NCBI GenBank assembly: GCA_042569595.1
Contig: JBHPHI010000014.1
Location: 1 to 27,737, forward strand
Length of the DNA stretch: 27,737 nt
Direction: 5' to 3'
Source: JBHPHI01 sp042569595
GTDB lineage: Bacteria; Patescibacteriota; Microgenomatia; UBA1400; 2-01-FULL-45-11
The notes beneath the pieces are model-generated. The model worked only from the letters and a program-made list of their open reading frames with translations, did not search any database and had not been told where the DNA came from. Below are positions 1-5,701 of the stretch, piece by piece. The stretch's first letter is position 1. Each line of letters begins with the position of its first letter. A program made the position numbers and the translations under genes.

Positions 1-43
1 CGTGATTAAAGTAGATGATTTAGTCCCTGGTTGTCCCATGAAT
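1..43 (+). repeat. 43-bp exact copy of hydrogenase small-subunit sequence at the window edge
   Basis: Bases 1-43 match 7820-7862 exactly and in the same direction. After one mismatch, five more bases match. In the hydrogenase gene this stretch encodes the end of the small subunit around the PGCPM cluster motif. Here it runs antisense into the truncated gene at 6-383. It marks a junction: an assembly or amplification chimera, a tandem duplication, or a circular form joining 7862 to 44. Confidence 0.9.
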
Positions 44-383
44 TTGGATAACTTAGCGAGTATGAGAAGTTTTCATTTTGGAAGGTTTTCCAATCTAGGG
101 TTGGGTCAGGAGTGGAGGTTGGTTGAGTTGTGTCTGTAGAGGTTGTGGGGGGTTGTATATCAGTTTGAGGCTGGTTCTGTATTTGAAAATACATATATGC
201 AAAATACCCACCAATTCCCAATGAAATAGTTAGAAGGATTGAAAGAATAATTGTTGGGGTGCTTTTTGTTTTTTTTGTTTCTATAATGGGCTGGTTTGGA
301 GGCGGGGGTTGTGAGGTGGTTTCTTGGGATTGGTTAATAGGTTGGGTTGGTGCAGTTTCCTGCGGATTTTGTGTTTCATTCAT
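6..383 (-). pseudogene. Membrane-anchored MNET-family protein, 3' part replaced by the window-edge junction
   Basis: The reading frame gives 125 residues: a Gln/Pro/Thr-rich cytoplasmic N-terminus starting MNETQNPQET, one membrane helix at about 43-65, a Pro/Thr linker, then the start of an outer domain (FSYSLSYPNSW) like the PsbP/Mog1-type domain of the paralogue at 1177-2487. The last residues are not trustworthy, because bases 1-43 are an exact copy of 7820-7862 inside the hydrogenase small-subunit gene. The conserved PNSW still reads through the first bases of that copy, so the true gene probably continued past it. No function can be assigned; it is an anchored surface protein. A -10 box lies 8 nt before the ATG. 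It may be intact in the genome and broken only in this assembly. Confidence 0.7.
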
Positions 384-391
384 GTGTATTT

Positions 392-400
392 AGCATATCA
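392..400 (-). promoter_or_regulatory. Extended -10 (TGA TATGCT), leaderless type
   Basis: On the minus strand TGATATGCT lies 8 nt before the ATG at 383. The spacing predicts transcription starting at or next to the start codon. The two paralogues have the same arrangement. Confidence 0.5.
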
Positions 401-419
401 GACCAGATAGTTTGTGTTA

Positions 420-436
420 ATTGATGGATGGGGAGC
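420..436 (+). repeat. Cassette-boundary repeat, copy A (diverged)
   Basis: Ends in GATGGGGAGC. It matches copy B over its last ten bases and the consensus CATCTAAGACGGGGAGC more loosely. It lies between the start of the truncated gene and the terminator of the next minus-strand gene. Confidence 0.5.
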
Positions 437-443
437 CAACACT

Positions 444-469
444 AAAAGAGCCTATATAGGGCTCTTTTT
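444..469 (-). terminator. Intrinsic terminator after the 69-aa Cys protein
   Basis: A nine-base-pair stem (AAAAGAGCC with GGCTCTTTT) around a 7-nt loop, starting right at the stop of the gene at 472-681. A/T tracts on both sides could make it work in both directions. Confidence 0.75.
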
Positions 470-471
470 GA

Positions 472-681
472 CTATTCGGTTTCAAGTTTTGAAAAGAGAC
501 TTAGTAGCTTACTAAATGTTGTGGGGTGTTCACCCATTTCATTAAGCATTGCTACGGCTAAGCAGTCAGATTTATTTAATGAAAATTCTCTAGATCCCCC
601 TAAGGCAGAACAAACATTAGCACCACCATGTTTTTCAATTACTTCAGGCGTCAGAGGACACTTGTTACAAATTTCTTTCAT
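472..681 (-). CDS. Small four-cysteine protein of unknown function
   Basis: 69 residues. Cysteines at 5, 8, 24 and 40 (CNKCP, then VCSALGG, then DCLAV) could bind a metal ion or form disulfides. There is no signal peptide or membrane segment, so it is probably cytoplasmic. I do not recognise the family. It shares a repeat-bounded module with the small membrane protein at 781-969, from which it is separated by a long perfect inverted repeat. No clear ribosome binding site is visible. The intact frame and the terminator directly behind it support a real gene. Confidence 0.6.
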   Translation of the reverse strand: MKEICNKCPLTPEVIEKHGGANVCSALGGSREFSLNKSDCLAVAMLNEMGEHPTTFSKLLSLFSKLETE

Positions 682-701
682 ATCATTTCTTTGAAGTTAT
701 A

Positions 702-755
702 ATTTCCCCGAGAGCGTGTTGAGTTTTTTTGTTTGGTTTTTGCTCTCGGGGAAAT
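702..755. repeat. Perfect 14-bp inverted repeat with a 26-nt loop
   Basis: ATTTCCCCGAGAGC at 702-715 pairs perfectly with GCTCTCGGGGAAAT at 742-755. The loop is T/G-rich on the plus strand. It lies between two minus-strand genes, but no U-tract follows it in the minus direction, so it is not a standard terminator. It could be a structured RNA element, a protein-binding site or a recombination site. Confidence 0.8.
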
Positions 756-780
756 GGTGGAGATAGCTGTTTGGAGGAGG

Positions 781-969
781 TTAGGCACAAATAAGATACA
801 AACTAAACAGCATAACTCCAAGGGCAACAAAATCTACCCACGTTATATGTGAAGATTCCATGGGGCGAGCAATCATTTCGCCAGGATTCTTGTGGGTAAT
901 GACTTTGTAGGCCCTAAATCCTACCTTGGCAAACACTAGCAACAACAGACCTGGAAGTACGTAGTTCAT
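781..969 (-). CDS. Small two-helix membrane protein
   Basis: 62 residues from the chosen start: MNYVLPGLLLL, a first membrane helix, a basic loop with KVITHKNPGEMIARP, and a second helix near the C-terminus (VDFVALGVMLFSLYLICA). The frame extends upstream to 1053, but the ATG at 967-969 has an excellent ribosome binding site (AAAGGAG, 5 nt away), while the upstream extension is a lysine-rich stretch with no such site. Family and function are unknown. It lies upstream of the small Cys protein on the same strand. Confidence 0.65.
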   Translation of the reverse strand: MNYVLPGLLLLVFAKVGFRAYKVITHKNPGEMIARPMESSHITWVDFVALGVMLFSLYLICA

Positions 970-974
970 AACAG

Positions 975-981
975 CTCCTTT
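975..981 (-). promoter_or_regulatory. Ribosome binding site that decides the start at 969
   Basis: AAAGGAG on the minus strand, 5 nt before the ATG at 967-969. This is one of the few strong Shine-Dalgarno sequences among the minus-strand genes here, and it argues against the longer frame starting at 1053. Confidence 0.75.
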
Positions 982-1108
982 TCTTGGTCTTTGCTTGTTG
1001 ACAGGCTGCGGGGATTTTTTAAGGTTCTTTTTATTATTTGGTTTATATATCAATCTATATCAGTATATTACAATTTTATCTGACTAGTGTAAATGAGAGT
1101 ACTTAATG

Positions 1109-1125
1109 CATCTACGATGGGGAGC
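1109..1125 (+). repeat. Cassette-boundary repeat, copy B
   Basis: CATCTACGATGGGGAGC: three differences from the consensus CATCTAAGACGGGGAGC. It is followed directly by the terminator of the minus-strand gene at 1177-2487. Confidence 0.65.
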
Positions 1126-1130
1126 TGATT

Positions 1131-1160
1131 ACAAAAAAGGCTTATAAATAGGCCTTTAAT
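1131..1160 (-). terminator. Intrinsic terminator of the 436-aa surface protein gene
   Basis: On the minus strand, AAAGGC pairs with GCCTTT, with an inner TAT/ATA pairing, and a run of six T follows. It lies just downstream of the stop at 1177. Confidence 0.75.
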
Positions 1161-1176
1161 ATATTTTATGTTAGAT

Positions 1177-2487
1177 TTATAGCCACGGAATATTTTGATC
1201 TTCTAAACAAACCTCGTTTGCATCAGTCTCTACGCATTTGTTGTTTTGACACCTAGCGTTTTCAAATTCCACCTCTATGTAACACTGAAGATCTTCGGAG
1301 TAAGAACCCCACTCGGGCCAACCAGATCCATAGTCTACGCTTGGACCACAACCCCAAACATCTATATATTGCATGAATTTGTTGTAAGCTCCATAGCTAC
1401 AGAAATTACTTCTTATTGTGCAATCTAAATCTTCTTCGCAATACTCTGAGTCAATAAAAAAGGGATATAGAGCTGGATCAGCACTTTCTACCGTTACGTT
1501 TGCATATTGATCTGAGTATTCTCCTGGGGTGCTAATTTTTTGTGATTTCAACACCATGTAGATGGCTCTCTCAGTTTCTGTGTTGGAGCTAGATGTATCT
1601 GTTGCAAATCTAGTAAATTCTTCATTGGGGTTTTCTATGTTGGGAAACTCAAAGAGTTGATTGAGATATTCAGCAAGAAAATTGTATTCATTTGCGTAGT
1701 TCTGCCCAGGTTTGTATGAAATATGAATTTTATAAAAATTAAATATGTTGCCATTTTTATTACCTGACTGAAGGGAAGTTGACTTGTTAAATTTAAAGGT
1801 TGAGAGGATTTGGTTAAAAACTTGCCTAACTTCTTCCTCCTTCATTGAAGAATAATCAGATGGATATGATATTGATATTGAATAAGTAATATCGTTAACC
1901 ATAAACACTCCCAAGGACTTGGTTAAGGAGTCAGTTATTCCAAGATACTTCATATCTGATGTCAAGCTTTTTTCGTATTGGAATAGCTTGTGACCATCAA
2001 TAACTACAGGAACTCCTTCATATGACTGTCCAACACCTCCAATTCCATCCATGGCTAGATATAGGTGAATTACGGCTTCGTCCTTAGAGAGAATTATCTG
2101 AGTGTTGCATGTAATTTCTTGATTTAAGCCACATTTATATTCTGACCACTTCTCTTCTAGGACCCATGAGCTTGGGTGTTCAAAAGAAATATTATGAACA
2201 GTATTCTCGTAATAAGTTGCACCGGATGTGGGCAAGTCTTCTTTTTGAGTTTCAGGTGTGTTTACAGGGTTGTTGGTTTGCGGTTTTTGGTAATACATAT
2301 AAGCAAAATAACCACCAACTCCCAAGGCAACCACCAACAACATGGATAAGATGATTGCTGTAATATTTTTTGTTTTTTTGGATTCTTTAATCGGAGAGTT
2401 TAATGGGGGAGATTGTTGTTGATTTTCTTGGGATTGGTTAATGGGTTGGTTTGCTTCAGTCTCCTGCGGGTTTTGTGTTTCATTCAT
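1177..2487 (-). CDS. Membrane-anchored MNET-family surface protein with cysteine-rich C-terminus
   Basis: 436 residues: a Gln/Asn/Pro-rich cytoplasmic N-terminus starting MNETQNPQET, one membrane helix at about 43-65, then a large outer part. Residues about 90-235 look like a PsbP/Mog1-type fold (ISFEHPSSWVLEE ... FNQILSTFKF). The C-terminal third has a cysteine cluster (YCEEDLDC, NFCSYG, then RCQNNKCV). This EEDLDC...CV pattern recurs in CPR surface proteins, as far as I recall. The first 65 residues closely match the truncated gene at 6-383 and, more weakly, the gene at 3119-3718. Function is unknown. It has its own leaderless-type promoter and terminator, so it is a single-gene unit bounded by repeats B and C. 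Confidence 0.8.
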   Translation of the reverse strand: MNETQNPQETEANQPINQSQENQQQSPPLNSPIKESKKTKNITAIILSMLLVVALGVGGYFAYMYYQKPQTNNPVNTPETQKEDLPTSGATYYENTVHNISFEHPSSWVLEEKWSEYKCGLNQEITCNTQIILSKDEAVIHLYLAMDGIGGVGQSYEGVPVVIDGHKLFQYEKSLTSDMKYLGITDSLTKSLGVFMVNDITYSISISYPSDYSSMKEEEVRQVFNQILSTFKFNKSTSLQSGNKNGNIFNFYKIHISYKPGQNYANEYNFLAEYLNQLFEFPNIENPNEEFTRFATDTSSSNTETERAIYMVLKSQKISTPGEYSDQYANVTVESADPALYPFFIDSEYCEEDLDCTIRSNFCSYGAYNKFMQYIDVWGCGPSVDYGSGWPEWGSYSEDLQCYIEVEFENARCQNNKCVETDANEVCLEDQNIPWL

Positions 2488-2493
2488 AGATTA

Positions 2494-2502
2494 AGTCTAG
2501 CA
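2494..2502 (-). promoter_or_regulatory. Extended -10 (TGC TAGACT), leaderless type
   Basis: TGCTAGACT on the minus strand, 6 nt before the ATG at 2487. The surrounding TTTCTGC...ATGAATGAAAC is shared with the promoter at 3726-3734. Confidence 0.55.
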
Positions 2503-2516
2503 GAAAGATAATACAG

Positions 2517-2544
2517 AGTCCTAATTTCATCTAAGACGGGGATC
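2517..2544 (+). repeat. Cassette-boundary repeat, copy C (full length)
   Basis: AGTCCTAATTT followed by CATCTAAGACGGGGATC. It lies between two divergent genes (starts at 2487 and 2588). Confidence 0.75.
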
Positions 2545-2572
2545 TTTGATATATATTGATATAGTTGGGGTT

Positions 2573-2581
2573 TGGTAGAAT
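2573..2581 (+). promoter_or_regulatory. Extended -10 (TGG TAGAAT), leaderless type
   Basis: TGGTAGAAT lies 6 nt before the ATG at 2588. There is no Shine-Dalgarno sequence, and none would fit in the predicted leader. Confidence 0.55.
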
Positions 2582-2587
2582 CTTGTT

Positions 2588-3076
2588 ATGTCCGTAGAGT
2601 TGAAGGATTATGAGTGGGTAAACAACATGTTGGTCGAGAACGGTATCGACTCGATTCTTTATGGTTCATTGGGGGTCTCGGTGTATTTAGGAAGGTTTAG
2701 AGAGTTTGACGATATTGATTTGTTGGTAGATGAGGAGTACGTAGGAAATAGGTGGAATTTTTTAAATGAACTGATGGTCAATAATGGCTTTAATCTTGTT
2801 GACGAAAAAGAGCATGAATTTGTAAACAATGAGGGAATTAGGGTTGCTTTCGCCAGGAAAGATGTGTTAATCAGGGATAGGGTGTGCAATCCAGAGAGGG
2901 ATATAGTGGATGTTGTAGTGGAGGGGGTTGAGGTTAGAACCTTAAATGTAAAAGGTTTTATAGAAGCTTATACGCATAGTTCAACTGATGGATACCGCAC
3001 TGAAAAGAGAGGTGACTCTGACTTGAGCATTGTTAAGAAGTTAAAATCTCAGAAGAGTGATACTGCCTTCATCTAA
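2588..3076 (+). CDS. Nucleotidyltransferase-fold protein (pol beta superfamily)
   Basis: 162 residues. The N-terminal part shows the superfamily pattern: GSLG at 26-29, then after a short spacer a DxD metal site in DIDLLV (Asp42 and Asp44). Known relatives include antitoxin-type MNT proteins, aminoglycoside nucleotidyltransferases and uncharacterised NTases, and I cannot choose between them. No HEPN partner gene lies next to it, which weakens a toxin-antitoxin reading. The last residues (DTAFI) and the TAA stop are encoded inside repeat copy D, as though the gene ends in the boundary element. It forms a single-gene module between repeats C and D, on the opposite strand to both neighbours. Confidence 0.75.
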   Translation: MSVELKDYEWVNNMLVENGIDSILYGSLGVSVYLGRFREFDDIDLLVDEEYVGNRWNFLNELMVNNGFNLVDEKEHEFVNNEGIRVAFARKDVLIRDRVCNPERDIVDVVVEGVEVRTLNVKGFIEAYTHSSTDGYRTEKRGDSDLSIVKKLKSQKSDTAFI

Positions 3077-3086
3077 GACGGGGAGC
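3070..3086 (+). repeat. Cassette-boundary repeat, copy D
   Basis: A perfect match to CATCTAAGACGGGGAGC. The stop codon of the upstream NTase gene (TAA, 3074-3076) lies inside it. Confidence 0.8.
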
Positions 3087-3093
3087 TCGGTAT

Positions 3094-3120
3094 AAAAGAA
3101 CCTGCATGAGGATCTTTTTT
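3094..3120. terminator. Bidirectional terminator between convergent genes
   Basis: AGAACCT (3097-3103) pairs with AGGATCT (3109-3115) with one internal A-A mismatch. A T-run follows on the plus strand and a shorter one on the minus strand. It serves the NTase gene ending at 3076 and the gene whose stop is at 3119. Confidence 0.6.
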
Positions 3121-3718
3121 AGTTGTTTATTAATACCTTGACATTAGAAACTCCGGTTGGATCAGAAGAGGCATCATTGTCGAAAACAAATATAACTATA
3201 TAGTATTCACCGTTTTTATAAGTTGATGTGTCTAGTTCCTTGCTCCATCCGTCGGATGAGTCGCTATCAAAACCGAGGTTTGGACCCCCTTGTCCGTATT
3301 CATCAACATTTTCGATGATGGTGAAGCCTACGTGCTTTGTGTTTTCTAGAACATTTTCAGCTTTTATGTTTACGGTGCCTGAAATTACATCATTTTTCGA
3401 TGGTTCTATTACTATTTTTGAATTTAACCCTTTATTTTCTACCTTTTTCGTTGGAGGAAGAATGCCAGAATCTGTTTTGACTGTCTCGTCTGGGGTTCGG
3501 GCTTTTTGCAGCTGTTGTCTGGGATAGAGAAGGAAATAATATGCAGCCCCTGCAGCCGTAATAAGGATAATCAAAAACACTGCAAGAAACACACCTACTT
3601 TTGATTTTCCTTGAGAGGGTTCGGCTTGAACTTCTTGAGTCACTTCCTGTGGTGGAGAGGATTCTTGATTTGTAACTGGGGTTTGTGCAGTTTCCTGCGG
3701 ATTTATAGTTTCATTCAT
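3119..3718 (-). CDS. Membrane-anchored MNET-family protein with Ig-like outer domain
   Basis: 199 residues from the chosen start. The N-terminus MNETINPQETAQ matches the two paralogues. A Pro/Gln/Glu-rich cytoplasmic stretch and a membrane helix at about 41-64 follow. The outer domain (about 95-199) looks like an Ig-like beta sandwich: VISGTVNIKAE ... LDTSTYKNGEYYIVIFVFD, similar to bacterial Ig-like domains on surface proteins. The frame is open to 3763, but that extension reads back through repeat copy E, and the shared MNET start plus a -10 box 7 nt upstream fix the start at 3718. The role is unknown; binding at the cell surface is plausible. Confidence 0.75.
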   Translation of the reverse strand: MNETINPQETAQTPVTNQESSPPQEVTQEVQAEPSQGKSKVGVFLAVFLIILITAAGAAYYFLLYPRQQLQKARTPDETVKTDSGILPPTKKVENKGLNSKIVIEPSKNDVISGTVNIKAENVLENTKHVGFTIIENVDEYGQGGPNLGFDSDSSDGWSKELDTSTYKNGEYYIVIFVFDNDASSDPTGVSNVKVLINN

Positions 3719-3725
3719 AATTTTA

Positions 3726-3734
3726 AGTGTAGCA
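3726..3734 (-). promoter_or_regulatory. Extended -10 (TGC TACACT), leaderless type
   Basis: TGCTACACT on the minus strand, 7 nt before the ATG at 3718. Confidence 0.55.
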
Positions 3735-3749
3735 GAAACTGATTGTGCT

Positions 3750-3777
3750 AGTCCTAACTTCATCTAAAACGGGGAGC
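3750..3777 (+). repeat. Cassette-boundary repeat, copy E (full length)
   Basis: AGTCCTAACTT followed by CATCTAAAACGGGGAGC. TCCTAA within it and TTAGGA at about 3782-3787 form an inverted pair. It lies between divergent genes. Confidence 0.75.
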
Positions 3778-3838
3778 CCTCCTTAGGATTTTTATGGATT
3801 TCTTCTAATTTTTATAACGCAATATAGTGGTGCCTCTA

Positions 3839-3867
3839 CTGACATACTGTGATGAGTTAGTTATAAG
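3839..3867 (+). promoter_or_regulatory. Sigma70-type promoter
   Basis: -35 CTGACA (3839-3844), 17-nt spacer, -10 TATAAG (3862-3867). Each box matches five of six consensus bases. It lies upstream of the gene at 3885, whose leader carries a GAGGAG ribosome binding site at 3874-3879. Confidence 0.7.
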
Positions 3868-3884
3868 TAGATAGAGGAGAACAT

Positions 3885-4130
3885 ATGATGAAAAAAGGTA
3901 AAGACCATACGTGGAAACACGTGCTTTTAGGGCTGCTTATTTTCTTGCTTGGGTTTTTTGCATGCAAAATGCTTATGTATAAAAAAGGATATGCAGGAAA
4001 GAATTGGATGTATTTACATCTAAAATCAGGAGATAAACCCTCTTATGTGGAAGAAAAAGTAAGTTACGAAGAAAGGCTCAAAACAGTGGAAGAGAAAATA
4101 AAGCTCCTAGAAGAACCCTCCACAGAATAG
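3885..4130 (+). CDS. Small single-pass membrane protein with coiled-coil tail
   Basis: 81 residues. A basic N-terminus (MMKKGKDHTWKH), one membrane helix at about 13-32 (VLLGLLIFLLGFFACKML), then a charged soluble part ending in a probable short coiled coil (YEERLKTVEEKIKLLEE). The start could be the ATG at 3885 or the next codon at 3888; the ribosome binding site suits either. No family recognised. Promoter, ribosome binding site and clean frame make expression likely. It forms the module between repeats E and F. Confidence 0.7.
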   Translation: MMKKGKDHTWKHVLLGLLIFLLGFFACKMLMYKKGYAGKNWMYLHLKSGDKPSYVEEKVSYEERLKTVEEKIKLLEEPSTE

Positions 4131-4139
4131 GTGGGATAA

Positions 4140-4160
4140 AGTCCTAACCTTATCTAAGGT
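4140..4160 (+). repeat. Cassette-boundary repeat, copy F (partial)
   Basis: AGTCCTAACC followed by TTATCTAAG. The first half of the consensus is well kept, but the GACGGGGAGC half is replaced by GTGTGAAACGC. Confidence 0.5.
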
Positions 4161-4164
4161 GTGA

Positions 4165-4188
4165 AACGCCCAAAAATGGCGTTATAAT
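4165..4188 (+). promoter_or_regulatory. Hairpin joined to a TATAAT box
   Basis: AACGCC (4165-4170) pairs with GGCGTT (4178-4183) around a 7-nt loop. The last stem base starts TATAAT (4183-4188), a perfect -10 box for the gene at 4232. With no U-tract, the hairpin may be a weak terminator of the upstream gene or an operator. Confidence 0.4.
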
Positions 4189-4231
4189 GCAACAAGATAT
4201 AAAATTATAACCAATTTAAAAGGAGATAGAC

Positions 4232-4423
4232 ATGGTTACAGGATATTGCGTTAAATGTAAGGAAAAAGGTGTTGAATTGTCAGCGCCAGAGATTCACCAA
4301 ACTAAAAAAGGTGGCTTCATGGCCAAAGGTAAGCACGAGAAGTGTGGAACAACTGTTTGTGCAATGATGTCTAAAGACAATGCTGAAAAAGCAATAGAAA
4401 ACGGTGCAACAAAAGCTTACTAA
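4232..4423 (+). CDS. DUF5679 zinc-ribbon protein
   Basis: 63 residues. YCVKCKEKGVEL near the start and HEKCGTTVC later give a treble-clef or zinc-ribbon pattern, with GGFMAKGKHEKCGTT matching the DUF5679 signature (a run of G, K and C before the second Cys pair). The family is common in CPR bacteria and some archaea, and its role is unknown. AAAGGAG lies about 7 nt before the ATG. The C-terminus carries a short extra helix (DNAEKAIENGATKAY). It is the last cassette-like module, between repeats F and G. Confidence 0.8.
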   Translation: MVTGYCVKCKEKGVELSAPEIHQTKKGGFMAKGKHEKCGTTVCAMMSKDNAEKAIENGATKAY

Positions 4424-4545
4424 CGCTTAAATAATTTTAGTATAGGGGTCTGGTCCCTTACTCAAACTAAAGCTTACTAGAAGATATAAATCTCCTTGAT
4501 GGGGCGAGGGTTTCTCTGGTGGTGTTTTCTTAAAAATAATGCAGA

Positions 4546-4573
4546 AGTTCTTACTTCATTCAAGACGGGGAGC
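4546..4573 (+). repeat. Cassette-boundary repeat, copy G (full length)
   Basis: AGTTCTTACTT followed by CATTCAAGACGGGGAGC. It is the last copy; I found none further right except a chance GGGGAGC inside a coding region. It lies in the 259-bp gap between the DUF5679 and cold-shock genes. Confidence 0.75.
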
Positions 4574-4653
4574 ACTTGCGTTTTTATATAAAATTACACC
4601 CTTGTATGATGGAACATCTGAAAATTCGATTAGATGTTTGTTTCTTGAGGTAG

Positions 4654-4659
4654 TATAAT
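4654..4659 (+). promoter_or_regulatory. Promoter of the cold-shock gene (-10 TATAAT)
   Basis: A perfect TATAAT, with a weak -35 (TTAGAT at 4630-4635, 18-nt spacer). The leader is short and carries AAAGGAG before the ATG at 4683. There is no long cspA-type 5' leader, so the cold-inducible RNA thermosensor of E. coli is absent here. Confidence 0.6.
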
Positions 4660-4682
4660 CGCTACTGTGAAAGGAGACTATT

Positions 4683-4880
4683 ATGAACGGTACAGTTAAA
4701 ACAAAAACAGATAGAGGATTTGGTTTTATTTCCCGCGATGGAGAAGAAAAAGATTTATTTTTCCACTCTTCAGACTTAGACGGTGTTACTTTTGAAGAAC
4801 TTCAACAAGGAGCAAAGGTTGAGTTTGATGTTGAAAGCGGTGATAGAGGACCAAGTGCTAAAAATGTAAAACTTGCTTAA
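4683..4880 (+). CDS. csp: Cold-shock-domain protein
   Basis: 65 residues, the usual length. It is a single OB-fold nucleic-acid-binding domain with RNP1 as RGFGFI (11-16) and RNP2 as DLFFHSS (24-30). The conserved GTVK start is kept, and the end (GPSAKNVKLA) matches the family's GPQAANV pattern. It is probably an RNA chaperone that binds single-stranded RNA. It has its own promoter and a strong terminator, so it is a single-gene unit. Confidence 0.95.
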   Translation: MNGTVKTKTDRGFGFISRDGEEKDLFFHSSDLDGVTFEELQQGAKVEFDVESGDRGPSAKNVKLA

Positions 4881-4901
4881 GAAAATTTATCTTAACAATA
4901 G

Positions 4902-4934
4902 AAAAGACCCTGTTTTATACAGGGTCTTTTTTTT
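4902..4934 (+). terminator. Strong intrinsic terminator after csp
   Basis: AAAAGACCCTG (4902-4912) pairs perfectly with CAGGGTCTTTT (4920-4930) around a 7-nt loop, followed by a run of T to 4934. Confidence 0.95.
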
Positions 4935-5010
4935 GAATTTGATAATCATACAATCTCTTAATTGTTTGTTGGCTGGTAATTTGATTTTATACTCTTTATA
5001 GTTTTTGGAT

Positions 5011-5685
5011 ATGGGCGAGTTAATTTCAATTTTATCTTTGGGTTTTGTGTTGGGGTTGAAGCATGCAATTGAGGCGGATCACTTGGTGGCAATAAGTTCA
5101 CTGGCTACTAACCCAAGGAGTTTTTTGAAGTCTTCTTTAATTGGTGTTGTGTGGGGATTGGGACATACAACCTCTCTGCTTGTGGTTGGTTTCTTGGTGT
5201 TGGTTTTTAAGGTTAATGTATCTGAAGAGGTGGGAATATTTTTAGAAATGTTTGTGGGAGCGATGCTGGTGTTTTTGGGTGTGAAGGTTTTTATAAATAA
5301 ACCTAAAGTTCACTCTCATGAGCACAATCATGATGATGAGACCCACAAACACATACATCTTCATAAAAACAACAATGGGCACGGAAGTAAAAAATCTTTT
5401 GTGGTTGGTTTAATTCATGGTTTGGCTGGCAGCGGATCTCTGATGTTGCTGGTCCTTTCTACAATAGGTTCTTTTTGGAGGGGGATGATTTATATTTTTA
5501 CTTTTGGATTTGGTTCTATAGTTAGTATGGGGGTGGTGAGTGGGTTTATGGGTTTGTCTGTAAAAAAGGGTATTGAAAAACTGACTAATTTTGAAGAAAA
5601 AGTGAGAAACGTCTCAGGCACCATGAGTGTTTTGATGGGGGCGTATTTAGTTTTGTCTTTGGGTGTAAAATATATAACTAGATAA
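5011..5685 (+). CDS. NicO/HoxN-family nickel (cobalt) permease
   Basis: 224 residues from the ATG at 5011; a TTG at 5005 is also in frame. The family signature HX4DH is in LGLKHAIEADHLVAIS (His18, Asp23, His24). About six membrane helices flank a histidine-rich loop (residues about 102-126, HSHEHNHDDETHKHIHLH). A second conserved stretch is VGLIHGLAGSGSLMLLV. It should import Ni2+ (or Co2+) across the membrane. The nearby NiFe hydrogenase and HypC make nickel the likely substrate. TATAGT ends 8 nt before the ATG, and TATACT (4988-4993) is another -10 candidate. It is the first gene of an operon running to 7127. Confidence 0.85.
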   Translation: MGELISILSLGFVLGLKHAIEADHLVAISSLATNPRSFLKSSLIGVVWGLGHTTSLLVVGFLVLVFKVNVSEEVGIFLEMFVGAMLVFLGVKVFINKPKVHSHEHNHDDETHKHIHLHKNNNGHGSKKSFVVGLIHGLAGSGSLMLLVLSTIGSFWRGMIYIFTFGFGSIVSMGVVSGFMGLSVKKGIEKLTNFEEKVRNVSGTMSVLMGAYLVLSLGVKYITR

Positions 5686-5701
5686 GAAATACTAAGGAAT
5701 T

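Noticed and set aside
970..1053. 28-residue extension of the small membrane protein
   Set aside because: The internal ATG at 969 has a strong AAAGGAG; the upstream ATG has none.
2588..3076. NTase as the antitoxin of a HEPN/MNT toxin-antitoxin pair
   Set aside because: No HEPN-type gene is next to it; the neighbours are in opposite orientation.
3719..3763. Upstream extension of the Ig-like membrane protein (15 more residues)
   Set aside because: It reads back through repeat copy E and a probable -10 box. The paralogues all start at MNET.
420..4573. Repeats as a CRISPR array
   Set aside because: Copies are hundreds of bases apart with genes between them; there are no regular spacers or cas genes.
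420..4573. Repeats as true integron attC sites
   Set aside because: No clear R''/R' pair with a paired L''/L' fold in each copy and no integrase in view; kept only as a cassette-like hypothesis.
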